From: SHZI01 sp041396045
Lineage (GTDB): Bacteria > Pseudomonadota > Gammaproteobacteria > Steroidobacterales > GCA-2729495
DNA length: 64,000 bases
Assembly (NCBI GenBank): GCA_041396045.1
Contig: JAWKZI010000002.1
Span: 186,001 to 250,000 of the forward strand
Direction of reading: 5' to 3'
The notes below the pieces were generated by a model. It searched no databases, was not told where the DNA came from, and was given only the letters and a program-made list of their open reading frames with translations. Both the position numbers and the translations under genes were made by a program. Positions 16,096 to 25,240 of the stretch are shown here, piece after piece. The number at the start of each line of letters is the position of its first letter. Positions within the stretch are counted from its first letter, which is position 1.

Positions 16096-17438
16096 ACGGT
16101 GCCTGATTTTGCGACCGCACTGGCGTGGCCCAATCGCACACCCGCAAGGCGGGCCAGGACGTAGAGGCCCGCATATACGCCCATGGAGACCAGTAAGCCG
16201 AACAACCCGTTGGCAATCCAGCCCGGGGCAAACCAGGCGCTGACAGCGCCAGTCACGAAGGCCAGCACGGCAACTGCATTCCAGCGGGGAAGATGTTCGA
16301 GTAATTCAGCACGGAATTGCATGCGATTGCAGATGTAGTAATCGACGATAACCGGGCCGATCAGTGGCGGCGCAAGCATTGCCAGGATATTGATGAAATC
16401 CATGAAGCGCTGATAAATACCCAGGCCCAGCAGGGTGCCGGCCAGTCCGCAAATTATGACCATCGTGCGCTGGGGTCGCCGGAACACACTGGCAGTCTGA
16501 ATTGACGGCAGGTAGAGGTTGGCATCGCCGGTTGTCCAGAGGGCGAAGCTGATTGAAACCAGGCCAAACAGTGCCACCACGGGCCCCACGGCGCGCATGT
16601 ATACCGTGAAGTCAAAGTTGCCAGAAACGACGCCGCCCATGGCGCCGACAAACTGCAGGATCAACTGGGTGACGATCAGTACGATGAACGGAATGGCAAT
16701 GGCAACCCAGGCGCGACGCGCAAAACGGGTGTATTCCGCCATCACCACAGCGCCGACGATCCACGAACCTATGACGAGATTTACGGCCTGGATATTGGTC
16801 AGGGGAGCACGCGCCGCAGTATTGCGGGAAAGCTCCAGAAAGGCTGCCCAGCCACCGGCGGCATGCACGTTGTACCAGCCGGCATAGATCAGCACGGCTA
16901 CCAGTATGAGGGAAGCTGGCAATGCGACCTTCTCCAGGCCGCGGACCCCAAAGTAGGTGGTCGCCGTGTACAACAGGCCTGCCATGACAGCTACGACGTA
17001 GAACCAGGGCGATGAAAAGTCTTGCACCCACGCGAAGCTGAAGGCGCCAACCACAATGCCCTGCCAGAAGACCAGCAATACAGTGAGGAACAGTACCGGC
17101 ACCATCGCGCCGACGTTGCCATACACCAGGCGAAAGAGCAGGCCGCTGTTGCAGCCGGTCCGATAGCCCATATAGCCAACGAGTGCGCCCACGGCAAAGT
17201 TGACCCCATTGCCGAGGAAAGAACTCCAGACCAGTGCCGGCCAGAAGGGCCGGCCGGCACCCAGACTGCCCCCGATGTACAAGCCGGTAATCAGGAATCC
17301 CCAGCCAAAAGCCAGTGCCAGCATCGGGCCCGTGTCCCGTCGTTGGCCCGCAGTCAGTGCGCTGAAAGGATTGTCGGCACTCTCCAATTCGGCAGCAGCG
17401 TCCAGCGTCCACCACCGGCGCAGATTTTCCAGTGACAT
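16092..17438 (-). CDS. NCS1-family purine/cytosine permease
   Basis: Inner-membrane nucleobase/cation symporter-1 protein, 448 aa with about 12 hydrophobic helices. Recognised from the N-terminal DNPFSALTAGQRRDTGPMLA, the glycine-rich first helix LAFGWGFLITGLYIGGSLG, FLGNGVNFAVGALVGYMGYR and the mid-protein YTRFARRAWVAIA, the layout of CodB-type transporters. The ligand (cytosine, purines, allantoin, hydantoin or a thiamine precursor) cannot be decided. It overlaps the metallo-hydrolase gene, hinting that a hydrolysable heterocycle or nucleoside is imported and then processed. It is divergent from the GGDEF/EAL gene across about 165 bases, with a G-rich ribosome site before ATG. Confidence 0.85.
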   Translation of the reverse strand: MSLENLRRWWTLDAAAELESADNPFSALTAGQRRDTGPMLALAFGWGFLITGLYIGGSLGAGRPFWPALVWSSFLGNGVNFAVGALVGYMGYRTGCNSGLLFRLVYGNVGAMVPVLFLTVLLVFWQGIVVGAFSFAWVQDFSSPWFYVVAVMAGLLYTATTYFGVRGLEKVALPASLILVAVLIYAGWYNVHAAGGWAAFLELSRNTAARAPLTNIQAVNLVIGSWIVGAVVMAEYTRFARRAWVAIAIPFIVLIVTQLILQFVGAMGGVVSGNFDFTVYMRAVGPVVALFGLVSISFALWTTGDANLYLPSIQTASVFRRPQRTMVIICGLAGTLLGLGIYQRFMDFINILAMLAPPLIGPVIVDYYICNRMQFRAELLEHLPRWNAVAVLAFVTGAVSAWFAPGWIANGLFGLLVSMGVYAGLYVLARLAGVRLGHASAVAKSGTV

Positions 17439-17603
17439 CGCCCCCCCATTGACGGCACCCCGTCATTGGGGCTTGGCCATCGGCAGGCGATTATGCCCAA
17501 TCCAGCCGCGAAACGGCTCAACATCAAGGAGAACCTCGGCGTCGTTGGTGTTCTGAATGATCCCTGTCAAAATGCAGCGCATATGCCCGGGGGCAGGGAT
17601 TAG

Positions 17604-20262
17604 ATGGAACACCACCTGACATTGACAGGTCTGCAGGACTCGGCCGGTGCTCGCACCGCCGGCGGCCTCGATATCATCTATACCAAACTCGCCGTGGATC
17701 TGCAGAACCTGGCCGAGGATACGGTTGATGCGTTCCTGCCGGTTGCGCTGGATACATTGCGTGAAGCCACTGCCTGCGATGCGACCGCGGTCGTGCTACT
17801 GGACAGTGCCGGACGATCCATTGGCCAGGTGCTGGCCGCTCGCAGCGAGTTCACAAATTGCAACCCGGAAGTTCTTACGGGACTGAATCTCGACGATCTG
17901 CCGTGGCTGGACAAGCACCTGAGTCACTTGCGCGTGCACGGCATCATCAATGTCGATTCACCCCCGGCGGCGCAGGCAATCGAGGCTGCCCGTCTCAAGG
18001 CGATGAGTTGCGGCGCCTTGCTGATGATCGGTTTGCATATCCATGGGCAGCGGGCTGGCTTTCTTGCCCTGTTCTTCGGTCATCCACAACCCAACTGGAG
18101 TGTTGAACACACCCTGCTTTGAAACTGCTGGGCTCCAGTCTGGCCTCTGGCCTGGAGCGCATCCGGACGACGGTCCGGCTGTCAGAAATCAATGAACGGG
18201 AGCGACTCCTGCAGAACACCGTCAACGACGGTACCTGGGATTTCGATGCGCGGAACAACCGTGTCGAGTATTCCGAACGCTGGAAGCAGATGATGGGCTA
18301 CTCCGACGAGGAACTGTCCCGCACGGCGCCAGACTGGCGCCGTATTGTCATGTCGACGACTATGCACGCCTGCAGGCGCGTCTTCGCGATCACCTGGCCG
18401 GAAATACCGAAATCTTCGAGAACACGCACCGTATGCGGCGCAAGGACGGTGAATGGCGCTGGATTACCTGTCGTGCCAAGGCCCTGATGGACGATCAGGG
18501 CCGATTGCGACGTCTGGTTGGCGTGGAAACAGATATCACCGAACACAAGGTCTATGAAGAGGCGCTGTTTCGGGAAAAGGAAAGCGCGCAGATCACCTTG
18601 CAGTCGATCGGTGACGGTGTAGTAACAACGGACCAGGCCGGTATCGTTGAGTACATCAATCCGGTAGCAGAGGAGTTGACCGGCTGGAACCTGGATGACG
18701 CTGGTGGACGGCATGCCGACGAAATCTTCCGCGGCTTCCACGAGGAAACCTGCGAGCCACTGGAAAACCCGGTGATGAGTTCCATCAAGCGGAACCGGTC
18801 TGTGAAGTCAGTGCGGCCATCGCTGCTGATCCGGCGCGATGGCAATGAACTGTATATCGAGAGTACGGCATCGCCAATTCGCAATGACCGGGGCGATGTT
18901 ACCGGTGCTGTTCTGGTGTTTCACGACGTCAGCGAGTCCCGGGAACTGAACCGGCGCTTGTCCTATCACGCCAGTCATGACCTGTTGACCGGGCTCGTTA
19001 ATCGTCGCGAGTTCGAAAGTCGCCTCGAGCGGTCACTTAAAAGTGCCAAGGCCCGCGAAACTTCCTATGTGTTGCTGTATCTCGACCTGGATCAGTTCAA
19101 GATCATCAACGACTCCTGCGGCCATGGTGCCGGCGACACGCTTCTTACCCAGCTTGGCGCGCTGCTGAAAGCCAAGATTCGCTGGCGGGATACGCTGGCG
19201 CGGCTCGGTGGCGACGAGTTCGGCTTGCTGCTGGAAGCCTGCAGCACCGATGAAGCTGTACGCACCGCCGAGATGTTGCGCGAGGCGATCAAGGAGCACC
19301 GTTTCGCGTGGGATGATCGGACGTTCCGGCTGGGTGTCAGTATTGGTGTGGTGCCCATTACCGGTGAGGACGAAAATGTTGCCACCCTGATTACAGCTGG
19401 CGACAGTGCCTGCCAGGCGGCCAAGGAGGCTGGCCGGAACCGGATCCATACCTACAAGCAGAACGATATCGACTTGATGCGTCGCCGCCGGGAAATGCAG
19501 TGGGCAGCACGTATCAGTAATGCGCTGGAGGATGACCGCTTCGAACTTTACCGAATGGCGATCCAGCCATTGCAGGAGGAGGAAGCCGGTTCCCACTACG
19601 AAATCCTTTTGCGCATGCGTGATGAGCAAGGCGCCCTGGTATCGCCCGACCTGTTTATTGCAGCAGCGGAGCGCTACGGCCTGATCTCGAATATCGATCG
19701 GTGGGTTGTCGAGCATGCATTTCGCTGGTTGGTATCCGAGGCGGACGAGAGGGAGCGCCTTGCGCTGTGCTCCATCAATTTGTCCGGCGCCAGTCTTGCC
19801 GACAACGAGTTCCTGCCGTTTGTGATCAGGTTGTTCCAGCACAGCGGGCTTGATGCCAGCAAGATCTGCTTCGAGATTACGGAAACGGCGGCAATCGCCA
19901 GCTTTGCGCAGGCAAGCCGCTTCATCAATGCGCTGAAGGAGCTTGGTTGCAAGTTTGCACTGGACGACTTCGGCACAGGTCTGTCGTCATTCGGATACCT
20001 GAAACACTTTCCGGTCGACTATCTGAAAATTGACGGCAGCTTCGTCAAGGAAATGCTGCACGATCCGATCGACCGCGAGATGGTCCGGTCCATCAATGAA
20101 ATTGGCCACCTTACCGGCAAGAAGGTCATCGCCGAATGGGCCGAGAATCAGGAAATCATCACCATGCTGCGAGGCATGGGCGTCGACTATGCACAGGGTT
20201 ACGGTATTTCAGAACCGAAGCGCGTTGTCATGGCGGTTATAGCCGGCAGTCAGGTACCGTAA
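17604..20262 (+). CDS. GAF-PAS-PAS-GGDEF-EAL cyclic-di-GMP signalling protein (frameshifted)
   Basis: Bifunctional c-di-GMP turnover protein of about 885 aa once two frame breaks are repaired: near 18120 (TTT where TTTT restores the frame) and near 18352 (a single C where CC restores it). Domain order: GAF (17650-18110), PAS (18200-18540), PAS (18580-18950), GGDEF (18960-19440), EAL (19550-20240). RLGGDEFG is intact, preceded by an RxxD inhibitory site (RWRDTLARLGGDEF). The EAL motif reads YEILLR, and ITETAAI, DDFGTG and KIDGSFV are present; the usual AEGVE is AEWAE. No transmembrane segment is seen, so it is a soluble sensor. An AGGGA ribosome site precedes ATG. Confidence 0.9.
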
Positions 20263-20347
20263 GAGGGCCTGCTGGCACGCCGGTGGCCTGGCATGGCGCA
20301 GGGGCAGAAAATCTGCGGATCAATGTCGACTGAATCGCTGACGGAGC

Positions 20348-20668
20348 ATGGAGATGGCAACACCTGTCAGACTGTACTCATCGTTTGCCGACTTTTACCC
20401 GGACTACTTGCGCGCCCATCAGAACCGTAGTTGCCGGCGCCTGCATTTTCTCGGGACGACCCTGGTCCTGCTGATCGTGATCGGGTCTGTGCTCAGTGCG
20501 GAGTGGCGATGGCTGTTCGTGCTCCCGATCGCCGGCTATGGTCCGGCCTGGATCGGGCACTTCTACTTTGAACGAAACCGTCCGGCGACCTTCAGTCACC
20601 CGTTGTACAGCCTGATCGGCGACTTCCGCATGTACGTGGATATGTTGAGCGGCAAGGTCTCGCTGTAG
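20348..20668 (+). CDS. DUF962/Mpo1-like membrane protein
   Basis: Small protein of 106 aa (ATG 20348, or ATG 20354 two codons later) of the DUF962/YGL010w family; yeast Mpo1 is an Fe-dependent alpha-dioxygenase of 2-hydroxy fatty acids. Features: FYPDYLRAHQNRSCRRLHFL at the start, two hydrophobic stretches (GTTLVLLIVIGSVLSAE and WLFVLPIAGYGPAWIGHFYF), then the conserved FERNRPATFSHPLYSL. These His- and Glu-containing motifs are the family hallmark. It stands alone between the signalling gene and the convergent DTW gene. The bacterial role is unproven. Confidence 0.85.
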   Translation: MEMATPVRLYSSFADFYPDYLRAHQNRSCRRLHFLGTTLVLLIVIGSVLSAEWRWLFVLPIAGYGPAWIGHFYFERNRPATFSHPLYSLIGDFRMYVDMLSGKVSL

Positions 20669-20686
20669 GAGTGTCTGGAGGCGCTA

Positions 20687-21319
20687 CTACGGCGTGTCGC
20701 GGGCGCGCTGGAGCAGGGTACGGAGGAGTCGGCGCAGGTTTGCGCGGGCTGCCTCGGGTTCGCCAAGCGCAGGAAGTACATCGGCAATTGCTTCCAGGGT
20801 GGACATCCACTCCTTGCGTGGCGATTTGCGCAGGCGTCCGTACATTGATGTTTCGCGAGGCTTGAGCACAAGGCGTGGCAACTTCAGAAACCAGGCATTG
20901 CGCCACCACAGGGTTTTGGCCTGGCTCCAGGTTCCGTCGATGACGATAATTCCATCCAGGCCATGTCGCCGCAGATCACGCAGTTTGCCATGACGATCCA
21001 TGAGCAGAACCGGGTCGCTTTGTGAAACCGCCGGAATTGGGCCTGGCAGTTTCGCTGTTGCCAGCACAGCCCACCGGCTCCGGTCGAGCTTGGTGCCGCC
21101 AACCGCATGCTCAAGAGATGCCCATGAAAGGCCAACCCGGATCTCGGCCCTGGCGATCGTTGCTGTCACGAGCTTTGCGGTGCCCAGTACGGCATCGTCT
21201 TCCTGTGGATGCTGAAGGATGACAATGCGTAGCCTGGTCTGTACCGGTTCAACCCGATCGCAGATGCACACCCCCGGCGCCTTGCCGCAGCGGGGGCAGG
21301 CGACGGTTTCAACCGTCAT
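20687..21319 (-). CDS. DTW domain protein, probable tRNA-uridine aminocarboxypropyltransferase
   Basis: Likely installs 3-amino-3-carboxypropyl on uridine (acp3U) in tRNA from SAM, as TapT/YfiP does. 210 aa. An N-terminal zinc-ribbon-like CPRCGKAPGVCICDRV and the motif DGTWSQAKTLWWRN (D-x-TW) are clear, with ILQHPQEDDAVLGTAKLV in between. Its start overlaps the nadC stop (ATGA). It converges with the DUF962 gene, leaving an 18-base gap. The family is certain; the exact tRNA position is inferred from characterised homologues. Confidence 0.87.
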   Translation of the reverse strand: MTVETVACPRCGKAPGVCICDRVEPVQTRLRIVILQHPQEDDAVLGTAKLVTATIARAEIRVGLSWASLEHAVGGTKLDRSRWAVLATAKLPGPIPAVSQSDPVLLMDRHGKLRDLRRHGLDGIIVIDGTWSQAKTLWWRNAWFLKLPRLVLKPRETSMYGRLRKSPRKEWMSTLEAIADVLPALGEPEAARANLRRLLRTLLQRARDTP

Positions 21320-22176
21320 CGGAATTCAAAGCGCATCGACAGATCGACGGCGCGGACATTCTTGGTAAGCGCGCCGATTGATATGAAGTCCACGCCGGTT
21401 TCGGCAACTGGTCTCAACGTTTCAAAGTTGATGCCGCCGGACGCTTCCAGCGTCGTCCTTGGCGACAGGCGGTCGCGAAGGGCAACGGCGTCCCGGATTC
21501 GCGGCACCTCGAAATTGTCCAGAAGCAGCCGGTCGGCACCTGCCGCCATCGCCTCTTCGGCCTGAGCCAGGTTCTCTACCTCGACTTCCAGCAATACCGT
21601 TACGCTTTGTTCGCGAGCACGACGTACGGCTGACGTAATGCCGCCAGCCGCAACAATGTGGTTTTCCTTGACCAGAATGCCGTCGTAAAGACCCATCCGG
21701 TGATTGGTACCCCCACCAATGCGCACGGCATATTTCTGGGCGAGTCTGAGGCCGGGAATCGTCTTGCGGGTATCCAGGACTTGAGCGCGTGTGCCATTGA
21801 TTGCGTCGACGCATACGCGCGTGGCCGAAGCCACTGCAGACAAGATCTGCAGAAAATTGAGCGCGGTGCGTTCGCCGGTGAGCAATGGTTGTGCGGCCCC
21901 CTGTACTTCACACAGCACCTGCTCAGACCCGACGCTGTCACCTTCACCCACGTGCCACTCAATGACAATTGACGGATCCAGTTGACGGAAGACTTCCTTG
22001 ACCCAGGGCTGGCCACAGATCACGGCAGCGTCGCGCGAAACAATGCGACCATGTGCCTGCTGCTGTCCGGGTACCAGACCAGCGGTGAGATCGCCGCTGC
22101 CTATATCTTCGGCCAGCGCTATCTGCACCGATCCGGTGATATGGGCAATCAGCTCAGCAGACATTCTGGTGGACAT
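21316..22176 (-). CDS. nadC: nicotinate-nucleotide pyrophosphorylase (carboxylating)
   Basis: Quinolinate phosphoribosyltransferase of de novo NAD synthesis: quinolinate + PRPP to NaMN + CO2. 286 aa, normal length. Markers: EDIGSGDLTAGLVP near the N-terminus, ALNFLQILSAVASATRVCVD, LDTRKTIPGLRLAQKYAVRI, GGGTNHRMGLYDGILVKENH, and the C-terminal barrel with LLDNF and GGINFETLRPVAETGVDFIS. It precedes the DTW gene in the same direction with a 4-base overlap. nadA/nadB are not in this window. Confidence 0.96.
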   Translation of the reverse strand: MSTRMSAELIAHITGSVQIALAEDIGSGDLTAGLVPGQQQAHGRIVSRDAAVICGQPWVKEVFRQLDPSIVIEWHVGEGDSVGSEQVLCEVQGAAQPLLTGERTALNFLQILSAVASATRVCVDAINGTRAQVLDTRKTIPGLRLAQKYAVRIGGGTNHRMGLYDGILVKENHIVAAGGITSAVRRAREQSVTVLLEVEVENLAQAEEAMAAGADRLLLDNFEVPRIRDAVALRDRLSPRTTLEASGGINFETLRPVAETGVDFISIGALTKNVRAVDLSMRFEFR

Positions 22177-22219
22177 GGGAAATCAGATCCGGGGTATCAG
22201 CGATACCCGTTTTCAGGAA

Positions 22220-22819
22220 TCAGAAGGGCAGGCCGTGCGATTGGCCGCCCATCGCCATCAACATCGGGATGGAGAGCACGAAATTGACACGCGACGCCAG
22301 CATGGCCGTGCCGCGCGCACTGGCTTTCTGCTCATCGGTAGCCGCAACGACCCCAAGGATCTTTTTCTGATTGGGCCAGATAATGAACCAGACGTTCAGC
22401 ATCATGATGATGCCCAGCCAGCCACCGACACCAATTGTCTCGAAGCCATCACGAAACAACAGCCCCTTCATCATGCCGCCACCGCCGTAGGCAAACTCCA
22501 TCAGCATGATGCCGCTCAAAACAGTAACCAGAGCGCCCCAACGAAACCAGAGCAGCGCACGCGGTGCGATGTACTTGGCGATACCGGCATTTCCGGGGCC
22601 ACCCTTGTCGGCAAGACCCGCGGCCATGCCAGGAATCTGCACAACATTGAAATAGTAGAGCAGGCCGATCCACATCACGCCGGAAATGATGTGCAGCCAG
22701 CGATCAAGGCTGGCGAGGTTCACGGTAACGCCGGAACTGGCCGGCAGAAGCACGCTGATGATGACAAGCAGTATCAGGCCGACAATGATCGAAGCCGAAA
22801 CGGACTTGAGTGGATTCAT
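22220..22819 (-). CDS. PuuD-like (DUF989) integral membrane protein
   Basis: Membrane protein of 199 aa with about four to five helices. It matches the membrane part of the urate hydroxylase PuuD/urate oxidase family (DLDRWLHIISGVMWIGLLYY-type helix with conserved His, LWFRWGALVTVLSGIMLMEF, FIIWPNQKKILG). The cytochrome c domain found at the C-terminus of full PuuD proteins is absent. Its ATG overlaps the rnt stop by four bases. It may be a cytochrome-like membrane subunit; a purine role is unsupported locally. Confidence 0.65.
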   Translation of the reverse strand: MNPLKSVSASIIVGLILLVIISVLLPASSGVTVNLASLDRWLHIISGVMWIGLLYYFNVVQIPGMAAGLADKGGPGNAGIAKYIAPRALLWFRWGALVTVLSGIMLMEFAYGGGGMMKGLLFRDGFETIGVGGWLGIIMMLNVWFIIWPNQKKILGVVAATDEQKASARGTAMLASRVNFVLSIPMLMAMGGQSHGLPF

Positions 22820-23491
22820 GGTGCTTTCCCCTTTATGTCCGGTGAAACCCGAACATTCGCCAGAATAGCGGATTCGTAGACGGGTTTGAATCGATTGACG
22901 ATTTCGCAGAAAAGATCGGCTGTGCGCTCGGCATCATAAATAGCTGAATGTGCGCTGGCGGAGTCCCATTCCATTCCTGCCGCCATTGCCGCCTGGGCCA
23001 GTACGGTCTGGCCAAAGGCAACGCCGCAGAGCGTGGCCGTGTCGAGCACGCTGAAGGGATGAAACGGGCTGCGTTTGACGCCAGTGCGGGCAATCGTCTC
23101 GTTAAGAAACCCCAGGTCGAAGTGCGCGTTGTGGGCCACAATAATTGCCCGTTTGCAGTCCGTGCTTTTCATGGCCTCGCGAACCGGTTTAAACACGTGT
23201 TGCAGTGCTTCGCGCTCGGGTTTGGCCAGTCGCAGCGGGTGGAACGGATCGATCCCGGTCACCTGCAGTGCGGCGGGTTCCAGATTGGCGCCTCAAAAGG
23301 TTCTACATGGCAAGCCACCGTTTCTTACGGTGCAGGCGTCCATCTTCGTCCATGTGCAGGATGACTGCTGCGATCTCCAGCAAGGCATCTGTCTTGCAAT
23401 TGAAGCCACCCGTTTCAAGGTCGATCACAACCGGCAGGAAGCCGCGAAAGCGGCGACTCATGACTGATGATGGCGACGATGCCGGGGTCAC
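22816..23491 (-). CDS. rnt: ribonuclease T (frameshifted)
   Basis: DEDD-family 3'-5' exoribonuclease that trims tRNA and other stable RNA 3' ends. The N-terminal fragment reads RFRGFLPVVIDLETGGFNCK (ExoI Asp and Glu), then TDALLEIAAVILHMDEDG. The C-terminal fragment has GIDPFHPLRLAKPEREALQH, IIVAHNAHFDLGFLNE and SAHSAIYDAERTADLFCEIV (ExoIII His and Asp). Two indels near 23300-23320 separate them; one is a missing G in GAGGGCGCC. Joined, it matches E. coli RNase T throughout, about 225 aa. Start GTG 23491 has an AGGGA site; ATG 23461 is the alternative. It follows pepA closely. Confidence 0.88.
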
Positions 23492-23544
23492 GGAGTTCCC
23501 TGAAAAGTCCGCTGCGTTTCGCTGGCTGTCGGTGGACGAAGCCG

Positions 23545-25158
23545 TCATCCTGCAAGCTCTTTCAGTTCGGCGGCATGGTCCAGAAGCAACGCCAGCGTAT
23601 AACGCACACCAAATCCTGTTGCGCCACCCGGCACTTGCGCCAGACCATCCTTGCGCCACGCGGCTGCCAGATCCATATGAATCCACGGCGCGGTATCGGG
23701 TACAAAACGCTGCAGAAAGCGGGTTGCCAGAATCTGGTCTGCTTCACCGGATGAAGCGCATTGGGCGACATCCGCCGCCTTGGACTTCAGGTCGTCGTCG
23801 AAGTCAGCATCATTCGGAAATGGCCAGACTCGTTCGCCAACCAGGCGCCCGGTCCGAATCAGCAGTTCGTTGAATGCTTCGCGGTTGGTGAATACGCCGC
23901 TGAACCGTTCAGACAGGGCGTAAACACACGCGCCAGTCAGCGTGGCGTAGTCGAGCATGAGTTGTGGCTTTTCACGCCCTGCCAGTGCAAGCGTGTCTGC
24001 CAGGACCATACGACCCTCGGCATCTGTATGCATGACTTCAATAGTCACGCCGTTGCTGGCAGTGATGACGTCGCGCTGCTTGTACGCGGCGGGTCCGGTA
24101 CGGTTTTCAGTAATCGCGAGCCAGCAATCAACTTTTAACGGGGACTTCAACTCCGTGAGCGCCAGCAGTACGGCAAGTGCAACGGCACTGCCGGACATAT
24201 CCGTATGCATGTCCAGCATGTGCGGCGCCGCCTTGAGATTCGTGCCACCGGTATCAAAAATGATTCCTTTGCCGACCAGCGCCACGTCGGGCCGCCTGGT
24301 GGCAGGTGCCGTGCCCTTCGTCTTCTTGTTGCGGGATGAAGTATTCCGGGGTCGATAGCGCAGGTGGGCGATGCCGGCGTCGGAGGTGCCATTCCCCTGA
24401 GCAACAGCGAGAAAGGCCCCCGCATTCAGCTTTCTGAGTTTGTCTTCGCCCAACCAGTCGAAGCTCCAGCCGCAGGTTGCAGCCAGCGAGGCGAGGATGT
24501 CCCGGTAGGCTGTAGTCGACAGCTTGTTGGCCGGCAGTGCAGTCAGCCAGCGGACCAGATTTGCGGCGTCGATCTCTGCCATCGTGCGATTGAGGTCGAG
24601 GTGTTTTTTAAGGCCCAGCAGTTGAACCACCTTGAGTGCTGGTGGTACCGGCTTCCGGCGGAATGATGGCAAGTTCCAGGCACGTGCGCCCAGCGCCAGC
24701 AGCAGGGCAGTCATCACGCGTTCTCTGTCTTGCGTGGTAAACCCGCTAACCAGTATGCCGATGGATCGTGGCTGGTCCGCAAGGCTGTCGGCAGCAACTT
24801 CACCAGCTAATCTCAGCAAGTTAAACGCAGTCGGCAGCATGGTTGTGCTGCCTTTTTCAGGCTTGGGCAAAACGCCGATGGTCACCCCCGTACCACCTGT
24901 CAGGGTGCCATGCAGCGGGCGCTCCTTGTCATCTGTAGCACGACGTTTGAAGACGGACTGGAGCTGCTTCAGACCGGGAACTGCAGTCCACACGCTGGTT
25001 GGAATACGATGCGGCACAATAACGATCAGATGGTCGAGTTTGCCGACCAGGGCATTGCTGATGCGTTCGCTGGACTGTGAAATCCTGAATGATCGAGCCG
25101 GCGGCAAAAGTACCTCAGTCCTGGTCTGCTTGACCCTTCTGTGTGAAACGCCGATCAT
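23545..25158 (-). CDS. pepA: leucyl aminopeptidase (M17 cytosol aminopeptidase)
   Basis: Di-metal M17 exopeptidase removing N-terminal residues from peptides. The C-terminal catalytic domain shows LVGKGIIFDTGGTNLKAAPH and the signature VMHTDAEGRMVLADTLALA (NTDAEGRL type), with lysine and metal acidic residues in place. Reading from ATG 25158 gives 537 aa. An upstream in-frame ATG at 25335 would run into the divergent aceE gene and is unlikely. The leucyl aminopeptidase of the housekeeping valS/holC locus is a separate type; this could be a PepB/PepA paralogue. A TATACT box at 25204-25209 (minus strand) may be its promoter. Confidence 0.88.
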   Translation of the reverse strand: MIGVSHRRVKQTRTEVLLPPARSFRISQSSERISNALVGKLDHLIVIVPHRIPTSVWTAVPGLKQLQSVFKRRATDDKERPLHGTLTGGTGVTIGVLPKPEKGSTTMLPTAFNLLRLAGEVAADSLADQPRSIGILVSGFTTQDRERVMTALLLALGARAWNLPSFRRKPVPPALKVVQLLGLKKHLDLNRTMAEIDAANLVRWLTALPANKLSTTAYRDILASLAATCGWSFDWLGEDKLRKLNAGAFLAVAQGNGTSDAGIAHLRYRPRNTSSRNKKTKGTAPATRRPDVALVGKGIIFDTGGTNLKAAPHMLDMHTDMSGSAVALAVLLALTELKSPLKVDCWLAITENRTGPAAYKQRDVITASNGVTIEVMHTDAEGRMVLADTLALAGREKPQLMLDYATLTGACVYALSERFSGVFTNREAFNELLIRTGRLVGERVWPFPNDADFDDDLKSKAADVAQCASSGEADQILATRFLQRFVPDTAPWIHMDLAAAWRKDGLAQVPGGATGFGVRYTLALLLDHAAELKELAG

Positions 25159-25240
25159 TTGTTTACGCCGCGCTTGCCTCGAGGTTCTAATGTTGGGGCC
25201 CGAAGTATAGGGCAAGTCGTCCAGCATCAGCGGAGCCACA

